64,000 nucleotides of DNA. Source: Manduca sexta (Eukaryota > Arthropoda > Insecta > Lepidoptera > Sphingidae). Made by a program: the position numbers and the translations under genes. This document shows positions 58,646 to 64,000 of this stretch, one piece after another (within the stretch, counting starts at the first letter, position 1; every line of letters begins with the position of its first letter). Location of the stretch: positions 1,488,001 to 1,552,000 of the forward strand of contig NC_051117.1 in the NCBI RefSeq assembly GCF_014839805.1. The letters are read 5' to 3'. The notes under the pieces are model-generated. The model searched no databases, had not been told where the DNA came from, and saw only the letters and a program-made list of their open reading frames with translations.

Positions 58646-58957
58646 TAATATCAGCCTTGAATTAAATACTGTCATATTATTGGGCACGGGCCTCCTCTAC
58701 TACTGAGAGGGATTAGGCCTTAGACTACCACGCTGGCCTAGTACGGATCAGTAGACTACACACACCTTAAAAAATTCTATAGAGAATTTCTTAGGTATGC
58801 AGGTTTCCTCACGATGTTTTCCTTCACCGTTAAAGCAAGCGATAATTCGCAAAGAATACACACGTCATTTTAGAAAAGTCAGTGATGTGTGCCCGTGGTT
58901 TTTGAACCTGCGGACATTCCTTTCGGCAGTCCGTTCAACTTCCATCTAGGCTAGGCT
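58646..58957 (-). mobile_element. SINE-1, near-complete copy, minus strand
   Basis: Shares all SINE-1 blocks, including the B-box region ('gtttttgaacctgcgg' on the plus strand). The A-box end is slightly decayed. Confidence 0.75.
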
Positions 58958-60224
58958 TTTATAAAATTTTATAGGTGCTTAAGTAATTACTATTTTTAAT
59001 TTCGAGAGCTGGTGCCTATACATACCAAAGATACTTATGCTATTTTGAAGAAATATATTATGTATTTTCAATACAATACTTATAGACATTTTTATTTTGC
59101 ATTTGTATTTTAAAAACAACTCAATATGAACATCTCTAACCGCTACATACCTACTTGGTAATTTAATTTTATTTTCTAAACCACTCAAATAATAAGTAAC
59201 ATCCGTAATATCATTGTGGTTGTATGGTAAGTAGCTAAAAAATTGTAAAAAAACAACCCTAAGGGTGGAAATATAGGGGATGATTGATTGTTCACTCACT
59301 GATTTTAATACTGAGTTGTGCGTAGCCTTGTTAGTCTCTGCCATTTAAATTTAAAATATAAAACATACATTAAGGTAGGAAAATAAACTAATAAGTTCAT
59401 ATCCTATTAATCGGTCACTCACATTAATTTATTACTAAAACAAAATAGCAATTTTTTTTTATTATTTAACAAAAAAATTTACTGCCGTCAAAAACCACTA
59501 AATATCAAAAAAATAATTAACATAACAGGTATACAGTATACGTATACATTTTATAATTTTAGGAAGTATTAAAATAGGTTTACAATGAAACAAAAATGTT
59601 AGTAAGTAAATGTGTTTTAATGATTTAGTACACAACCAATACCATTTAATGATTTAGTGTAAGGTAGGCTAGCGCCTAGTTTCCGGTGCCTGCCGCCACC
59701 GCGCCGGCCGGGCCTTGCCGGTCGCTGCTGAATCGTCTCTGAGATGATAAGACGTGGGTTCATTGATTGTAAGAAGAATTTTTGTGATGCAAGGGTGTTC
59801 CGAAAGAAAGAATTTTGCGTACATAGCATCACGCTTTTCCTTTTACAAAGGTGGGCAGAGCCTTGACACACATTTACGTAATTATATTAAGTTCCAGGCA
59901 TGTAATAGGGAGCTAGTCTATAGCCATTTAAATAAGTACGTACTGCAATAATATTTTATCCGATTACAAACAGTTTATTTTTTTTATATCACAGAAGTAC
60001 ACAACTCTCTTGTAGAACAATTATTGGGTACAATTTATTCTTAAGAATTTTCAATTTTAAATTTATTATTCTCAATTAAAATTTTACTTCATCGTACAGC
60101 GCTATATCCCAATTTACCCCAATTGACAGGATTAAAAAAATTCGCTATTTTGACTCGAATAATCTATTGTGCCATAAAACGGTAGACGTCCCTCGTCCCG
60201 TCGTCGCACAATACGCGTGACGTA
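58958..60224. other. Intergenic, no gene supported
   Basis: A 121-residue minus frame (58979-59344) is about as long as chance allows in DNA this AT-rich and matches no family. A GC-rich patch at 59685-59730 ('gccgccaccgcgccggccgg') with a following 'gtgggcagagccttgac' block resembles repeat sequence. Confidence 0.45.
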
Positions 60225-60242
60225 TTCTCGAAGATTCTAGAA
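60225..60242. promoter_or_regulatory. Perfect four-unit HSE without an adjacent gene
   Basis: TTC (60225), GAA (60230), TTC (60235), GAA (60240), all perfect and in phase. On the plus strand TTTTAATTAA (60311) is followed 32 bp later by TCAGA (A at 60343). On the minus strand TTTTAT (60174-60179) is followed 28 bp later by TCA (A at 60151). No coding sequence lies downstream on either side. Confidence 0.65.
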
Positions 60243-60609
60243 AGGGAACGACTCTTGTCTCTGCTTTCGCGCGTGGAATGTACTCTAAAGGGAGCTCACC
60301 GGAACAAGCCTTTTAATTAACAATTGTAATAATGTTCACCTCAGAAGTCAAGATACAAATAAAAATAAAACTATTTTTCGGTATTTAGCAAGCCTTTGAA
60401 ACGGCGGGAGAAAATTATAAAAAATCGCGATAAAATTCGAATAATAGTTTTATTTCAATGTCTAACATTCGCGTCTACATAAGAAATCAGAATAAATACT
60501 TAAACAATAAATCCTAAGTCGAACTCTTTCCATTATTTATTTGTAAGTTAAAAAAAACAATTCACATGCATCACACGGGAAAACGTGTTTTTTTTAAAGT
60601 ATAAATTAC

Positions 60610-60815
60610 TAGCTTTTGCTTGCGGCTTCGTCTGCGTGAAGGAGTTTTTCGGGATATTTTTTTCCGACTTACTTGATATGTATCGTTATATTATGACCAA
60701 ATTATACAAAATCATTATAAATTGTAGCCTATGTGTTATTTTGATATATAACCAATATTACTAGGTATAAAGTTTCATTCAAATCGGTTCAGTAGATTTT
60801 TCATGAAAGATAAGT
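60610..60815 (+). mobile_element. RTE-like retroelement tail
   Basis: Head 'tactagcttttgcttgcggc', then 'cttgatatgtatcgttata' and 'attgtagcctatgtgtta', ending near 'ttcagtagatttttcatgaa'. It is the nearest relative of 57985-58263. Confidence 0.65.
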
Positions 60816-61279
60816 AGGATTGCAGATGAGACAAGCAAGTTGCTAATCTGATGATACGATCGCCTGCAAATATTATCGATCCCCTCACGAACATTTAGCT
60901 GTTAAATTTTGTCTAAATATAAGCTCCTGGCAAAGGCTGTAGGCACTGTATTGCTTCTATCTTCCTGAGACATCACATGTAAAATTTAAATAGGTTAAAA
61001 CATCAATAAAACAATAACCGAACCCAATAACGCGTGCAATGCTTGTACTTGGTGATAGAAATAGACCAAGCAATAGTAATTATCTAGCCATTCATATGCA
61101 AACTCTCGTGTCTCAGATTTGTATGTAAGAAATCTACTTGGGTACACATTAGTTTATGACTTTTAAATATGAATAAATAATGAGTAAAATAAATGTGAAA
61201 ATGTTTTAAAAAATGTCGATAGCATAACAGGCACAAATATTTAAATCATACTGCCACTATAATCTATCTATACTTATAA

Positions 61280-61388
61280 TAAATCTGTAGAGAGGTCAAT
61301 TCTGTACATGAAATATATTTCCAAAATAATAACTATCAGGGGGTGATTAGGGATCGATACTGATGCCAAAAATGCAATTAGGAAATTT

Positions 61389-61425
<37 letters not shown>

Positions 61426-62110
61426 ATAACCGTTATAGAAACAAAAACTACTCAACGGATTTTATCGAAACTTGGTATAATTATTTTTCATACTCCTAAG
61501 CTGGTTATACTATACTTTTCATCACGCTACAATTAATAGGAGCAGAGCAGTGAAGGGAAGTGTTGGGAAACCGGGAGAAGTTACTCCATTTTTTAAGCTT
61601 CCGTCGCGTGTGCAACCTTAATGGCTAAAGCTACACAGAAATCATGTATGACGGAAATGTTCTCCTTAAAATTATATAAAAAATATCCCACGACAGCATA
61701 TGTCTATCTTTTATGATTGACTCACAATAACACGTGTAACTCCCGATAGCTTAGCAGTTCGAAGCTTTCTCATTATATTTGTCTACTCTTACGTTTATAA
61801 CACTCTCAGTCATCCCTAATTAAAAAAGTTAACATTATTAAATATTCAATCAAAAAGAATCATAGAAATCGGTATAGAAACACCAAAGTTATACATGAAA
61901 TAGGCTAATAATAAGCCATCACGCGTGAATACTGAATCATGACATATGCTTTCTTCGATTTCACCAGGATCCCATCATCAGACCCTGATCGGACAATCGG
62001 ACCACCTGCATACCACCATACATTAAAAAAACATCCCGACAAATTGAGCACCTCCTCCATTTTTGAAGTCCGAAATCCACGCGGGCGAAGCTGTGGGCGG
62101 CAGCTAGTAA
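61280..62110 (-). mobile_element. RTE-like element, inverted copy with a ~320-bp interruption
   Basis: The segments 61280-61630 and 61955-62110 match, in reverse, the continuous element at 44541-45040, including the (TGTC)n tract at 61391-61424. The piece between them has no counterpart and appears to be inserted DNA. Confidence 0.65.
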
Positions 62111-63030
62111 TACATAAGAAGGTATTTGTCGTAGAAATGATAAAGTGAAGATGCATTTAAAAAAACCGCGTAATCATAAATATTTTATGTAGTCACTTAC
62201 TTAATACTTATCCAGTACACATAATTATACATTTTTAAAGTATATCTTTTCAATGTTTAAATGCATCATTAAATTAAATGTATGAAAAATAAATACTTAC
62301 TTATTACTTAAATCAAATCTAGTAAAAACAAAAGTTTCATTCGTAATCCATCTTTCTGTCTTTCATCAGGATTTGTAAAGAAAAAATGACGACGCGCGGT
62401 AAATTCTAGACATTCATAATAAATAACAATCAACAATAGCAGACCACCGATCCGCCATAATCTTGAATGTTCCCTCTAAAACTCTGTTACTTACGACCGT
62501 TTTCTACTGCGTTCTAGATATTCAGACAGTGTTGCTGTGTGAGCAATATAAATATTCCAGAAATATGTCCTGAATTTTTTTTATATATAGGAAAATTTTA
62601 TTTACTTAACTTCGGCTTTGCGATACAATTTTTATATTTGTATAAGTATAATAATTCTGATAACATATTGAATGCATGTTATTGTGCAAATATTTCAAAT
62701 AAACAAAACATTTTGGATATTACGAAATCACAAAAAATATCCAACAGTAATTTAAGGCATGGAGCAATAATTATTATTTGTAGGTGAAGACGTTACAGGT
62801 ATGTTTTTTATTATGTGACATTAGTGATTAGTTTTAATTTTCCTAAATAAAATCTTAATCTGCGAGTTTACGTGAGAACATAATATCTAACATAATTTAT
62901 TACTGTTGTTATTTTAAACTTTAGGTTATTATTATATTGCTTTATAAATTATAAAATTGTTACACAAACAAAATTTTCATAATTCCATTTCTTGTTAGAA
63001 AAAAAACCGTAATGTTTATCTGATTTTATA
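62111..63030. promoter_or_regulatory. Upstream region of the second Hsp70 with distal HSE-like sites
   Basis: GAA/TTC pairs in phase at 62465-62472 and 62513-62520, and TTC (62405) with GAc (62410). The block at 62507-62540 is homologous to 53782-53815 upstream of the first Hsp70. The remainder is AT-rich without a gene. Confidence 0.4.
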
Positions 63031-63119
63031 ACTTAGCAACACAGGAAAAACAAGAGTGAGCAATATAATTTTGTCTCTGTCGTCAAGTGCGGCATTGCTA
63101 TTGGTCGGCGTTAATGACA

Positions 63120-63187
63120 TTCCAGAACATTCGGCAAGAAAGGTGTTCTGATTGGCAGCGTCGCGCATGTTGTAGAACATTCTAGAA
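63120..63187 (+). promoter_or_regulatory. Proximal HSEs of the second Hsp70
   Basis: HSE 1: TTC (63120), GAA (63125), TTC (63130). HSE 2: TTg (63170), GAA (63175), TTC (63180), GAA (63185). ATTGG boxes are at 63100 and 63151. The layout and spacing equal those of the first copy, although bases between the units have changed. Confidence 0.85.
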
Positions 63188-63201
63188 TACTATTTGTTTA
63201 A

Positions 63202-63235
63202 TATTTAAGCGCGCGCAGTGCGGCGGGAACTCAGT
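63202..63235 (+). promoter_or_regulatory. Core promoter of the second Hsp70
   Basis: TATTTAA at 63202-63208 and TCAGT at 63231-63235, with the A at 63233. The spacing is the same 31 bp as in copy 1 and the 5' UTR length is again 147 bases. Confidence 0.8.
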
Positions 63236-63379
63236 ACAATTTGAAACATAATACGAAGCAGACGAAGAGACATCGGTGCGAAACCGAAACACAAGTTACG
63301 CTCTCAGCGAAGTGAAGAATATTTCCAGCGATTTTAAGAGTATTATTTACGGAAGAAAAGTAATCAACACACAATCAAA

Positions 63380-64000
63380 ATGCCAGCAATTGGAATTGAT
63401 CTCGGTACGACTTACTCGTGCGTCGGCGTGTGGCAGCACAGCAATGTGGAGATCATCGCCAACGACCAGGGCAACAGAACAACACCGTCGTACGTCGCGT
63501 TCACGGACACCGAGCGGCTGATCGGTGATGCGGCCAAGAACCAGGTGGCGCTGAACCCCAACAACACAGTGTTCGACGCGAAACGACTGATCGGCAGGAA
63601 GTTTGACGACCCAAAGATCCAACAGGATATGAAGCACTGGCCGTTCAAGGTGGTCAGCGACGGCGGCAAGCCCAAGATCCAAGTGGAGTTTAAGGGCGAG
63701 ACGAAGAGGTTTGCGCCCGAGGAGATCAGCAGCATGGTGCTGACCAAGATGAAGGAGACGGCCGAGGCGTACCTGGGCAGCGCGGTGCGCGATGCGGTCA
63801 TCACCGTGCCGGCGTACTTCAACGACTCACAGCGACAGGCAACCAAGGACGCAGGCGCCATCGCAGGACTGAACGTGCTGCGCATCATTAACGAGCCCAC
63901 CGCCGCTGCACTCGCGTACGGCCTTGACAAGAACCTGAAGGGCGAGCGGAACGTGCTCATCTTCGACCTGGGCGGCGGCACCTTTGATGTGTCCATCCTG
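63380..64000 (+). CDS. Hsp70: Hsp70, inducible cytosolic type (copy 2, cut by window end)
   Basis: Only the first 207 codons lie in the window, ending in the [12 protein letters not shown] phosphate-binding block. The frame is open throughout and aligns with copy 1 without any gap. I see one amino-acid change, residue 108 Met to Thr (ATG to ACG), against roughly a dozen silent differences, nearly all toward G or C at the third position or neutral. Promoter and 5' UTR are also nearly identical to copy 1. The gene is therefore a recent or gene-converted tandem duplicate under purifying selection. Its C-terminal half cannot be judged here. Confidence 0.95.
   Translation, partial: MPAIGIDLGTTYSCVGVWQHSNVEIIANDQGNRTTPSYVAFTDTERLIGDAAKNQVALNPNNTVFDAKRLIGRKFDDPKIQQDMKHWPFKVVSDGGKPKIQVEFKGETKRFAPEEISSMVLTKMKETAEAYLGSAVRDAVITVPAYFNDSQRQATKDAGAIAGLNVLRIINEPTAAALAYGLDKNLKGERNVLIFDLGGGTFDVSIL

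Noticed and set aside
58979..59344. A 121-residue frame on the minus strand starting MAETNKATHN
   Set aside because: About one frame of this length is expected by chance in 64 kb at this base composition, and no domain is recognisable.

Overview
The window reads as AT-rich nuclear DNA from an insect, most likely a moth or butterfly. Three things suggest this. The Hsp90 begins MPEEMET and has no intron, as I remember lepidopteran Hsp90 (Hsp83). The small heat-shock protein resembles lepidopteran l(2)efl-type proteins. The intergenic DNA is full of tRNA-derived SINEs, RTE-like tails and MITEs of kinds I know from Lepidoptera. No species can be named from the sequence.

From 1 to about 33.5 kb I find no intact protein gene. 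The region holds layered mobile DNA. A decayed DNA transposon with a YqaJ-type nuclease and a DDE transposase lies at 5.2-8.0 kb. Several MITE families are present, one with another element inserted inside it. There are two tRNA-derived SINE families, a ~235-bp dispersed repeat (called family D here), tandem repeats and LINE tails. GC-rich islands at 14.8-18.0 kb and 27.5-27.6 kb stand out from the AT-rich background and could be promoters or first exons of a gene whose coding exons lie elsewhere.

From 33.5 kb to the end there are five genes, all single-exon as far as can be seen: a short phospholipid-scramblase-like gene (+), a small Hsp (-), Hsp90 (+), a complete Hsp70 (+) and a second Hsp70 (+) cut by the window end. 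Four of the five are chaperones, so this is a heat-shock gene cluster. Each chaperone has heat-shock elements (HSEs: GAA/TTC units at 5-bp steps) and a TATA-like box close upstream. The two Hsp70 promoters share HSE layout, TATA, initiator and a 5' UTR of equal length.

The spaces between the chaperone genes hold further HSEs. A six-unit array lies ~690 bp upstream of the Hsp90 TATA box. A perfect four-unit array lies at 60.2 kb with no coding sequence beside it. The word AGATGGCG, which resembles the insect CTCF core, recurs around these genes. Functionally the genes fit the usual chaperone network: the sHsp holds unfolded clients, Hsp70 refolds them, and Hsp90 matures clients passed on by Hsp70. 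All would respond to HSF through the HSEs. The regulatory reading is inference from sequence.
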